A stretch of DNA of 15,269 bases from Frankiales bacterium (GTDB taxonomy: Bacteria > Actinomycetota > Actinomycetes > Mycobacteriales > SCTD01): assembly GCA_025966295.1 (NCBI GenBank), contig JAOPVD010000377.1:1-15269 (forward strand). Reading direction: 5' to 3'. How positions within the stretch are numbered: the stretch's first letter is position 1; every line of letters starts with the position of its first letter. A program made the translations under genes and the position numbers. Shown in pieces: positions 1 through 6,930 of this stretch. Under the pieces are notes generated by a model that saw only the letters and a list, made by a program, of their open reading frames with translations, ran no database searches and was not told the DNA's origin.

Positions 1-1
1 A

Positions 2-406
2 GACAGTAAGACGGCGAAGGCCGTGGAAAGGTTGTCTGTGAGCGTCGCCATGTCGAACCTGCGTGCTCGTTTTCCCGGGGTTGAGGTAGTCGAGATGCCT
101 CCAAACAACCCCGGCTTCGACATTCGCGTAGGCCCAGAGTCGGAAGCCTTGCTACATGTGGAGGTGAAGGGCACTCAGAGTGCGGAGCCCGTGTTCTTCA
201 TGTCAGAGGGTGAGCGGGAGTTCTCGGTACGACACGCGACACGCTATGAGCTGCTCGTGGTCACTGGCATCGACCTGGTCCAGGAGGAGTTCCTTGAGAT
301 CCATCGACGCTCGGGTGGAGTGAGCTTCGAAGTGGCTGAGTTGAAGCCGTCCCAATGGCGTGCAAAGTTGAAGCCCGAGTTGCCTGTTAGCGACGCTGAC
401 GGGTGA
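2..406 (+). CDS. DUF3883 (NOV_C-like) domain protein, 5'-truncated by window edge
   Basis: The frame is open from the first bases of the window, so this is probably the C-terminal part of a longer protein; a GTG at 23 is the first possible internal start but has no convincing ribosome site. What is visible resembles the DUF3883 fold: an N-terminal helix (AVERLSVSVAMSNLRARF), a glycine/aspartate strand (PGFDIRV), the nuclease-like strand HVEVKGT, then a segment with FFMSEGEREFS and YELLVVTGI. The EVK trio is the ExK half of a PD-(D/E)XK-like site. DUF3883 usually ends large helicase, ATPase or other defence proteins. It converges on the nuclease gene at 387–1403 and their 3' ends overlap by 20 bases. 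Whether it belongs to the same defence module or to another one to the left cannot be judged. Family call fairly sure; function uncertain. Confidence 0.65.
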   Translation, partial: DSKTAKAVERLSVSVAMSNLRARFPGVEVVEMPPNNPGFDIRVGPESEALLHVEVKGTQSAEPVFFMSEGEREFSVRHATRYELLVVTGIDLVQEEFLEIHRRSGGVSFEVAELKPSQWRAKLKPELPVSDADG

Positions 407-1403
407 GACCGCTCCACAACGAGTGATCGCCGAGGGCTTCGCTGCTCGCACTCGGGCACGACTCGAGATCCGCAAGGAACCGAACGTCAGAGACGCCCCT
501 CGGAAGTGGTTCGAGTACCTGGGGAACGTCTTCGGAGAAGACATACTTGGCGGAACTCAGCGCGGCGATGACGTCGAACCGGACATCGCCGGCGAGCCCA
601 ATCCGAAATCCCACGGCAGACATCAACAAGCGATGCACCTTTTCTTGCAGGTCTGGCTCTTCGTGAACGAGTTCGAGAACTTCGTCGTAGAGGTCCAGCA
701 CACTCCGCCCGTCGTCCGAACCCTCGAGCATCAGGCTCACTACGAGCGTCGTTCCATGAGGCTTGAGCTGTTGCAAGGAGAAGTGATGCCTTCTGGCTCC
801 CTCGGTGGCTTTCACTTCAACGTGCACACCGCCTGCCGTGAAATCATGTGCGGCCGTTGACAGCACGTGCCAAGCGCGTACGGCTGCGGCTGGGTCGTCG
901 GATCCAGCGATGAGAACAAGTTCTCCCCACACACCGACAAGAGACTTGTGGGCATCCTTGCCAAGGAGCCGAAAGAGTTCGCCGATTCGATCAATCTGTG
1001 CGCTGACCTCTTCCAGATCCTGTGTCGACGAGAGTCGCTCGCAGATGCTTGGCACAAGGCGCAAGAACCAGTCCTGGACGTTCGGGTCGCTGGCCACACA
1101 CTCAACGGCGGAGTAGAGACCGAACTGCTCGCCCTCCCGAAGCCGCAGGCGGAGGCCATGGCGCAGCCGCAGGTTGGCGTAGTGACGGTCGGAAGCTTGG
1201 AGCGACGAATCGGCTACCTGGATCAGCAGACAGGGGTTGCCGTCTTGCCCCATGCCGAGCCGGAGATTCCCTCCTGGGAGTAGCTCCGTGGCGTATGCGA
1301 GTTGCGAGCCAGCGCCAGGTGGAGTCAGCAACTCGAAAAGTCGCCGCACCTCTAGGTAGTCGAGGCTGGATCCCTCAGGGTCGACGTTGCCCGGATCGTT
1401 CAC
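387..1403 (-). CDS. PD-(D/E)XK motif protein, DUF4420-type (putative restriction nuclease)
   Basis: Predicted nuclease subunit of the defence operon, about 338 residues from a GTG at 1403. That start is chosen because GGAG lies 8 bases upstream and the overlap with the helicase gene is only 29 bases; an ATG at 1511 in the same frame would overlap by 137 bases and adds an unconserved-looking stretch. Visible PD-(D/E)XK elements are a helix with E161 (GVWGELVLI), D187 in AAHDF, and E196/K198 in the strand VHVEVKAT, followed by a strand LVVSLML. The N-terminal half begins DYLEVRRLFELL and holds a strand-rich region. DUF4420 genes are known neighbours of Z1 helicases and GHKL ATPases. It is the last gene of the minus-strand operon and is probably translationally coupled to the helicase. 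DNA cleavage is inferred from the motif order, not shown. Confidence 0.85.
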   Translation of the reverse strand: MNDPGNVDPEGSSLDYLEVRRLFELLTPPGAGSQLAYATELLPGGNLRLGMGQDGNPCLLIQVADSSLQASDRHYANLRLRHGLRLRLREGEQFGLYSAVECVASDPNVQDWFLRLVPSICERLSSTQDLEEVSAQIDRIGELFRLLGKDAHKSLVGVWGELVLIAGSDDPAAAVRAWHVLSTAAHDFTAGGVHVEVKATEGARRHHFSLQQLKPHGTTLVVSLMLEGSDDGRSVLDLYDEVLELVHEEPDLQEKVHRLLMSAVGFRIGLAGDVRFDVIAALSSAKYVFSEDVPQVLEPLPRGVSDVRFLADLESCPSASSEALGDHSLWSGLTRQRR

Positions 1404-3705
1404 GTCGGTAGCTCCGTGCGTCAGTAGGAAGGTGTACGGCCACGAATGGACAACCACGCTGGAGGTAAGAGCCGGCGGCCGTGAAAACTTCGCCGGTCGC
1501 CGGTCGATCAATCGCGGGCTGATGGACCTGAAGAGTCAGAAGATCCGCCGGAGCGTTTGGAAGCCCGGTTCCACCTGACCGGAACTCGTTGTCTCCAGGA
1601 TAGAACGCCGTATTGATCCGGCTCCGTCCGGCTTGCAGCGTCTCGATCCATGGAAGTTCCTCCCCCTGGCCACGTCGGTAGTCCGTGGCTCTTGGGCGCA
1701 TGTTGATCAAGATGGCCTGCGCATCTGCATCGCGCTCGAGCATGACCGAGATGGCATCTCGAACGACGGCACCGTCCGGCACGTCGTCGCTGAAGAACTC
1801 ATACGTTTCGAAGAAGACCGCCAGTCGGGCTAAGGGGACGAGCGTGTACTTGTGCTCGCGGAACGGATTGGCTGGGTTGGGTAGCCAAGGCTCCTGCCAT
1901 TCGTCGACCTCGCCAAGGATCCCCTGAACGAGCGCGGAGTTGTTGGCTGCAGCCGTGATCTTTGCTGCTTCGTCGCTAGCTGGAAACCATTCCTGTGTGG
2001 CCCATGGATTCTGCCGCCTCAGTCGGAACCATCGAGTACTGATGCGGCACAGGCGAAGGTTCGGGTTCGGGTCCAGCCAAAAGACTCGGCTCCAAGACTG
2101 CATGTCCTTGCCAGCGTCGAGGTGGCTTCGTAGCGAACGCCAAAGGGCTTCCTCGTGATCGGCAAAGACCGCGTAGTAGTCCTCATGCACATCAGATGGG
2201 AGCCAGACGCGGCAATACGGCAGGTAGCGGCTTCGGTACCCGAACCATCGGCCACGCTGCATGAGCACATCGACCTGACCTTGGCCCGCTGAGCGTGCCA
2301 TCCAGGTCACAGTGAGGTTCTGCATTGCGAAGCCGCGCTGAAGCACGTCTCCACCTACGAAAATCCACGTCAGTTCGTCCGTCCAGCGAATCTCCTCCGG
2401 CAATCTCCGCTCGGCGTTGACCAGGAGGATCTTGTGCAGGTCGACTCGTGCGCGGAGAGCAGGAAGGAGCTGAAGCAGATCCAGGTCAGGCACTTCCATC
2501 GTGCGCCGGAGCTCCGCAATGCAGTCCGTGATGTCGGCACGGAGTCCGTTGGCTAGTGGCCCGTTCGGGTCGATCTCCGCTCCGTCGACCGCATCGACCA
2601 TGCCGGTGAGGATGTTCTGCACCCACCTGTGGGCGGCGTCGTGCTGTGCCTTGAGACGTTCAGGATGGACGAGCATTGTCCTGTACTCCGGAGCCTCGCG
2701 CTCAGCCAGCACGTCCTCGATGGCTGACGAGATGAGGAAGTAGGTCATGGCAGTGCGGAGGCTGTCCGGTGGTGTCGCTGAGCGGTTGCTGACCAGTGCG
2801 ACGTCCCCAGCTGGAATCTCGCGGTAGTACCTCGAGGGTTCAGGGAAGAATTCGGCCGCGCCGCAGTAGCCGATCCCGGGAGCGAGCAGTTCGCAAAAGT
2901 CGGGAGAAAGTTCGTCGGTAAGTTCGACGAGGAGGTTGGCCTGGGGCGTGGCCGTGTACTGAATGAACAGGTGATTGGAAAACAAGGCCCGGAGACGGTC
3001 GATCGCAGCGAACGTCGCGGTCGGGCCGGCGTTGCCTCCCGCTAGCCGGTCGTTGGCACGAGCATCGAGGCTTGCCTCATCCGCTTCGTCATCGATGATC
3101 AGAGCCGGAAGGTTCGACAGCCTTTCCCGATAGTCGGATTGCTCAATGAACTCCGCGAGGCGATCGATTCCCGATGTATCGGGAGTTCGCGCCGTTGATG
3201 CGCGCGTCCTCTTCAAGATCGTCACGACGAGCGTCCTCGGAGCAAAGTTGGACACTGCAGTACGCAGCCGACTTTCCAGCTCGGCGGGGTTGGCCGGATC
3301 GAAATCCAGGGCTCGCCAGGCGTTCTGACTGCTCAGCCGTGTGACGATCTGGCGGTGAGTTTGATTCTTGAGGATGTTCTTTGTGCCGCTGAGTACGACG
3401 ATCAGACGAAAGCCGTTGTCGCTTGCGAGCGCTGACAGGGCAAGAAACGAGTTGGTCTTACCGGACTGAACCTTGCCGATCACAAGGCCCGTGCTTCGCC
3501 CGGACTGCGCTGGGTCCGCGGCCTGCCCCAGCAGTCGAGGGGTGAATGAGCGCAGAAAGTCGCGCGCCGAGAGAGGGACCTCATCGCTTTCCAAGAAATT
3601 GTTGAAGGCTGGTCCGTCAACCCGCGGTGTCCAGCGCCAGAGGTTGGCGTGAACTCCGTATGCATTGTTGCCATCCTCTTCGAGGATTCCGCCTTCGACA
3701 GTCAT
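1375..3705 (-). CDS. Z1-domain superfamily II helicase/ATPase
   Basis: A 776-residue DNA-dependent ATPase predicted to be the motor of the restriction module. The start is the ATG at 3705, which overlaps the stop of the upstream ATPase gene as ATGA and has GGGAAG 9 bases before it; the frame extends further upstream, but that stretch is arginine-rich shadow sequence. Motifs in order: Walker A GKVQSGKT (77–84), a strand LIVVLSGT, DEAD-like Walker B LIIDDEADE (202–210), motif III TATP (251–254), then the Z1 signature with VGGDVLQRGFAMQNLTV (450–466) and the arginine-finger motif QRGRWFGYR (483–491). The roughly 285 residues after this contain no motif I recognise. Z1 proteins are established companions of GHKL ATPases, DUF4420 proteins and C5 methylases in predicted restriction systems. 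The gene looks intact. Confidence 0.93.
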   Translation of the reverse strand: MTVEGGILEEDGNNAYGVHANLWRWTPRVDGPAFNNFLESDEVPLSARDFLRSFTPRLLGQAADPAQSGRSTGLVIGKVQSGKTNSFLALSALASDNGFRLIVVLSGTKNILKNQTHRQIVTRLSSQNAWRALDFDPANPAELESRLRTAVSNFAPRTLVVTILKRTRASTARTPDTSGIDRLAEFIEQSDYRERLSNLPALIIDDEADEASLDARANDRLAGGNAGPTATFAAIDRLRALFSNHLFIQYTATPQANLLVELTDELSPDFCELLAPGIGYCGAAEFFPEPSRYYREIPAGDVALVSNRSATPPDSLRTAMTYFLISSAIEDVLAEREAPEYRTMLVHPERLKAQHDAAHRWVQNILTGMVDAVDGAEIDPNGPLANGLRADITDCIAELRRTMEVPDLDLLQLLPALRARVDLHKILLVNAERRLPEEIRWTDELTWIFVGGDVLQRGFAMQNLTVTWMARSAGQGQVDVLMQRGRWFGYRSRYLPYCRVWLPSDVHEDYYAVFADHEEALWRSLRSHLDAGKDMQSWSRVFWLDPNPNLRLCRISTRWFRLRRQNPWATQEWFPASDEAAKITAAANNSALVQGILGEVDEWQEPWLPNPANPFREHKYTLVPLARLAVFFETYEFFSDDVPDGAVVRDAISVMLERDADAQAILINMRPRATDYRRGQGEELPWIETLQAGRSRINTAFYPGDNEFRSGGTGLPNAPADLLTLQVHQPAIDRPATGEVFTAAGSYLQRGCPFVAVHLPTDARSYRRERSGQRRP

Positions 3706-5243
3706 CGAGCGAGGCTTCCCTTCAACAATTGGTTGGCGTGCAGCAATACGGCATCCGCGTAGCGACCGCCTTGCTCGCGCACCACGATGATGGCGAGCGC
3801 CACAGCGGCGCCAACGCGAATGAGTGACTCCATGTCGTTGATCTCGCCTCCAGCGAAGCGCCGCATGAAGTCGTTGTTGATGTTCATCCTGAGAGTGATC
3901 TCCCGCGGGTCGCTCGAGCTGTTTGGCAAGGCGGATGTGTCCGCGAGTTCCAACCAGTCCCCATCTGGAACCTCGCTGATCTCGACAATCACGGCCCACC
4001 GAGCTTGTCGGAACGTCACCTCAAGCCGCTTGACCGTCACGTGCGCAGGCAAGGCAGTGAGTTGACCAACGGGAGGCGTTGGCGGCTCGTCCAACCTCGC
4101 GGGAAGGTCCTGAACCACCGCGTCTTGAATCGCGTCGGCGGCACTGTCCAGCGCACGCCTTGCGGCGGATCGCTGTCTCGCCTCGGGCTCGCGAGAGCGG
4201 TAGCCCTCGGCTTGTTTCAGCAGTGCGATGGGCTCACGATCGAGTTCTTCTTTCAGCCGCTCGATCAGCTCTTCTTCGCTCGCTTGCCACACGAATCCGT
4301 TCTTGCTGTAAGCCACCTTTACGTTCTTGAGGTGGAGTTCGCCGAACATGCGCTGGCTGCGATAGCTATTCCCATACCCGAAGATGGCTGTCGGTCGCCA
4401 AGGATCGTCGTCCAACCCAGTGATGACTCGTCCTTCGCGGTAAAGGCTGAAACCTGATCCGGCAGCACGCCCGGTTTTTCTGATGGCCGCGAACCCGTGC
4501 ACCTGTTCCCCTGAACTCAGCTCGAGACTGATGTTCTTCCGCCACACGAGGGTCGGACCATCCGGGTCCCGAAACCACGGGGCCTCGAGTACGTCCGGAT
4601 CGTCATACGTGACGAGTTCACCGCGGTAGGTCAGGTGCACCTGCTCGGTGCGGATGAAGTTGCGATAGATACTCGTGAGATGGTCACGCACCTTCGTGTG
4701 CGTGCTGGACTGGATCGGATGCTTGAGTCCAGTCAGTAGGACCGTAGTTCCATGCGTTTCGGGTGCGGCGGGAAACTCGATAACGTCGAGTTCCTCGATG
4801 CCTGACGCGATGATCGTAGGGAAGTCATACGTGACTCGGCGCGCAACCGCCTCGCCCTTGCAGGTCGTCGTGATCTCGAAGTTCCGACCGAACCACGCCG
4901 CCGCGCTCTTCATTCCGATGCCGTACACGGACAAGCCTGAAGGATCTGGGGGTGGGCTACCAATCTCGAAAGCTCGCGAGAATCTCTCCAGCGGGATCCC
5001 GCCTGCGTCATCACGAATGCTGATCTGCGGCTCGTCCCCTCCCTCCACGCCGATATCAATGTGAAGTGGGTCGGCGGCAGTCAGCTGAGGCGCATTGCCG
5101 TTGGTGGCCTGATCAAGCCGGCTCTGGATTGAATTGTCCACAAACTCGGCCAATGCGAACCATGCCTTGTAGTCCACGGCCTCGAAGACGCTGAAGACGC
5201 CTACGCGCGGCCGGATGGGAACGCGCCTTGCGTCGGACGTCAT
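3702..5243 (-). CDS. GHKL (HSP90/MutL/MORC-like) ATPase
   Basis: A 513-residue ATPase of the GHKL superfamily, first gene of the minus-strand defence operon. The ATG at 5243 follows GAAGG by 7 bases; a GTG directly before it at 5246 is an equally in-frame alternative. The Bergerat ATP-binding fold is clear: N box ALAEFVDNSIQS (30–41) with E33 as the general base and D36/N37, G1 motif RDDAGGIP (77–84), and G2 motif YGIGMKSAA (107–115). An S5-like domain should follow. A charged segment near residues 330–370 leads to a C-terminal part ending in helices rich in A, V and I. It resembles the MutL/MORC-related ATPases predicted in restriction-modification systems, which are thought to act as ATP-gated clamps on DNA. 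It overlaps the helicase gene by ATGA, implying coupled translation and probably a complex. ATPase family certain; clamp role inferred. Confidence 0.92.
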   Translation of the reverse strand: MTSDARRVPIRPRVGVFSVFEAVDYKAWFALAEFVDNSIQSRLDQATNGNAPQLTAADPLHIDIGVEGGDEPQISIRDDAGGIPLERFSRAFEIGSPPPDPSGLSVYGIGMKSAAAWFGRNFEITTTCKGEAVARRVTYDFPTIIASGIEELDVIEFPAAPETHGTTVLLTGLKHPIQSSTHTKVRDHLTSIYRNFIRTEQVHLTYRGELVTYDDPDVLEAPWFRDPDGPTLVWRKNISLELSSGEQVHGFAAIRKTGRAAGSGFSLYREGRVITGLDDDPWRPTAIFGYGNSYRSQRMFGELHLKNVKVAYSKNGFVWQASEEELIERLKEELDREPIALLKQAEGYRSREPEARQRSAARRALDSAADAIQDAVVQDLPARLDEPPTPPVGQLTALPAHVTVKRLEVTFRQARWAVIVEISEVPDGDWLELADTSALPNSSSDPREITLRMNINNDFMRRFAGGEINDMESLIRVGAAVALAIIVVREQGGRYADAVLLHANQLLKGSLAR

Positions 5244-5360
5244 CACGACCCTTCAGTTCAACCACTTGAGAGCACTCAGAAACAGGTACATCTATCACGT
5301 CAGAGGGCCTTGATGTGGGCCGCCGCGCTGGATGGTCTTGGGTATCGTCGGCGCGTCCAG

Positions 5361-5389
5361 TTGACTATCGACCTGCGATGCTGTGAGCT
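5361..5389 (+). promoter_or_regulatory. Possible promoter for the methyltransferase gene
   Basis: TTGACT at 5361–5366 is a good -35 match, followed after 17 bases by TGAGCT at 5384–5389, a weak -10. A start near 5396 would leave a leader of about 47 bases before the GTG at 5443. The 196-base gap between the two divergent genes must hold promoters for both directions. On the minus strand I see no equally good pair. Two palindromic GAGCTC hexamers, at 5385–5390 and 5400–5405, lie at the likely transcription start. Inference only. Confidence 0.3.
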
Positions 5390-5442
5390 CATGGGTGGGG
5401 AGCTCGTGTTCGAACCGGGCCGTATCTGAAGGGTCCGTCTGC

Positions 5443-6636
5443 GTGGCTGCGCGAGGAACAATCATCTCGACCTTCTCCGGGGGCGGGGGCCTCGATCTCG
5501 GCATGGAGTGCGCTGGGTTTGACACGCTGGCTTGTCTGGACACCGAGCTGTCCGCCCGGAAGACACTCAAGGCGAATCGCCCTGATTGGTTCGTGCCGGA
5601 CGACGGGGATGTCTCGACAGCTGCGCAGCGGTTGACTCCGGCCAGTGTGGGGCTCAAGCCGGGGGACTTGGACGTCCTTGCTGGCGGCCCTCCCTGTCAG
5701 CCGTTCTCCATGGCGGCCCAGTGGACTCGGACCGCGCGACTTGGCATGGATGACGATCGAGCGCAGCCGGTGAACGGCATGCTGGATCTAGCTGCGAGTT
5801 TCCTGCCTAGGGCAATCGTGATCGAGAACGTCGCTGGCTACCTGAGCGGAGACAACAGCGCTCTCAAGGTCATCGAGGCCAGGCTGAAGGCGATCAATGC
5901 TTCGACCCAGTCGAAGTACAGGCTGCACTGGGATGTCATTGATGCTGCCGCGTACGGCGTCCCTCAACATCGCAAGCGAGCAATCGCAGTGGCGTTTCGA
6001 GATGGTCGCGATATGCCGATGCCGGCCGCTACCCATGCGGACCGACCGATGACGGCATGGGATGCCCTTCACGACCACAAGGAGACGGCGCCACCTGCCT
6101 CCCGCGGCTCCTGGACTCCGCTGCTTGCATCGATCCCCGAGGGTGAGAACTACCAGTGGTTGACCGCTAAGGGAGGTGGACCCGAGTTGTTTGGGTGGCG
6201 GACTAGGTATTGGTCGTTCCTCCTCAAGCTGGCCAAGAACAGGCCCTCCTGGACGCTTCCCGCATCGCCAGGTCCCAACACCGGCCCGTTTCATTGGGAC
6301 AACAGGCCGCTGAGCGTGCGCGAGCGACTCCGGCTGCAGAGCTTTCCTGACTCCTGGGCCTTGGCCGGCACAGAGCGCGAGCGTTATGTGCTCGCCGGCA
6401 ACGCGACACCTCCATTGCTGGCAGAGGTCATCGGTCGTGCGGTCGCTGAGCAGCTCGGCATCGAAGGGTTGCCCGCCCGGCCCAAGTTATTGCGCCCACG
6501 AGCTGAAGCCACCCCGGCCGCGCGTAAGCCCAAGGCCCTTCCGCCGCGATTCGTTCCGCTGGTCGGCCCTCGTGACGCTCACCCTGGCGCGGGCCAGGGT
6601 CCGTCTCCTCGGGTGGAGGAAGAGCCGGCGGCCTAG
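5443..6636 (+). CDS. dcm: DNA (cytosine-5-)-methyltransferase
   Basis: Transfers methyl from S-adenosylmethionine to C5 of cytosine in a specific, here unknown, DNA sequence. About 397 residues. The GTG at 5443 is preferred because GAAGGG lies 9 bases upstream and the protein then opens directly on motif I; an ATG at 5383 would add 20 residues with no family likeness. Visible motifs: I (FSGGGGLDLGMECAGF), IV GGPPCQPFS with catalytic C85, VI ENV (E128), VIII QHRKR (175–179), IX RERLRLQSFPD, X GNATPPLLAEVIGRAVA. The region between VIII and IX, the usual target-recognition area, is about 120 residues, of ordinary size. A Pro/Ala/Arg-rich tail of about 45 residues follows motif X and has more G+C than the rest, suggesting the end may lie close to the island border. 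It faces away from the restriction operon and probably provides self-marking. Confidence 0.95.
   Translation: MAARGTIISTFSGGGGLDLGMECAGFDTLACLDTELSARKTLKANRPDWFVPDDGDVSTAAQRLTPASVGLKPGDLDVLAGGPPCQPFSMAAQWTRTARLGMDDDRAQPVNGMLDLAASFLPRAIVIENVAGYLSGDNSALKVIEARLKAINASTQSKYRLHWDVIDAAAYGVPQHRKRAIAVAFRDGRDMPMPAATHADRPMTAWDALHDHKETAPPASRGSWTPLLASIPEGENYQWLTAKGGGPELFGWRTRYWSFLLKLAKNRPSWTLPASPGPNTGPFHWDNRPLSVRERLRLQSFPDSWALAGTERERYVLAGNATPPLLAEVIGRAVAEQLGIEGLPARPKLLRPRAEATPAARKPKALPPRFVPLVGPRDAHPGAGQGPSPRVEEEPAA
6581..6600. repeat. Perfect 8-bp inverted repeat with 4-base loop at the end of the methyltransferase gene
   Basis: ACCCTGGC (6581–6588), loop GCGG, GCCAGGGT (6593–6600). It lies inside the last 60 bases of the methyltransferase coding region and is not followed by a T run, so it is not a standard terminator. 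GGCCAGGGTC, which includes most of the right arm, recurs at 6653–6662 just after the stop codon. It may be chance in G+C-rich DNA or mark an old junction. Confidence 0.4.
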
Positions 6637-6822
6637 CTGCTGCTTCGGCCTCGGCCAGGGTCGAACTCGGTGCCGCTCCGCTCGGGATGGTTCTCATGTC
6701 ATGCCGGCGGACGGCGGCGAGTTTGAGCTTGGACGCCAGCGTGCATTGCCGGATCTCCCGGCGCCATAAGGCTTCGCGAGACCGCGACAGTCGCGAGGCA
6801 GGCTCAGCCGGCCCCCTTGGCA
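6637..6822. other. Non-coding junction between defence genes and Tad locus
   Basis: After the methyltransferase stop at 6634–6636 no convincing gene is seen until the tadB remnant. The short frames on both strands look like chance G+C-rich frames. There is no tRNA, insertion-sequence inverted repeat, integrase or terminator hairpin with a T run that I can recognise. Composition is intermediate between the two sides. This is the probable right border of the horizontally acquired module; its exact end cannot be fixed without the left border or an uninterrupted relative. Confidence 0.55.
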
Positions 6823-6930
6823 ATGTCCAGCGCCGTCGTGCTGGTGGTCGGCGGTGCGGTCAGCGTCCTCGCCTACCGCGTGATGCTCCGGATCGCCCGG
6901 CTGCCCGTCGAAAGGCGGGTACTGCGGTGA
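6823..6930 (+). pseudogene. tadB: 3' remnant of tadB (pilus assembly membrane protein)
   Basis: About 35 codons ending at the TGA 6928–6930. They encode a hydrophobic helix (AVVLVVGGAVSVLAYRVML) followed by the basic tail RIARLPVERRVLR. This has the form of a TadB C-terminus: a last membrane helix then a short arginine-rich end. The stop overlaps the tadC start as GTGA, the usual tadB–tadC arrangement. The frame stays open upstream to 6727, but those residues show no TadB character, and the T2SSF cytoplasmic domain and other helices are missing. The likely reading is a tadB gene cut by insertion of the defence module, with the break near 6820–6835. A separate small membrane protein is the alternative. 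Confidence 0.6.

Noticed and set aside
423..1283. Plus-strand frames opposite the DUF4420 gene
   Set aside because: No recognisable motifs; the minus strand holds the complete PD-(D/E)XK pattern and is part of an overlapping operon.
3706..3999. Upstream extension of the Z1 helicase beyond the ATG at 3705
   Set aside because: The extra residues are Arg/His-rich and read out of frame through the ATPase C-terminus; the ATGA overlap with a purine-rich site marks the real start.
6428..6823. Minus-strand frame spanning the methyltransferase end and the junction, considered as a transposase or integrase remnant
   Set aside because: No catalytic or DNA-binding motif can be recognised, and half of it is antisense to the methyltransferase.
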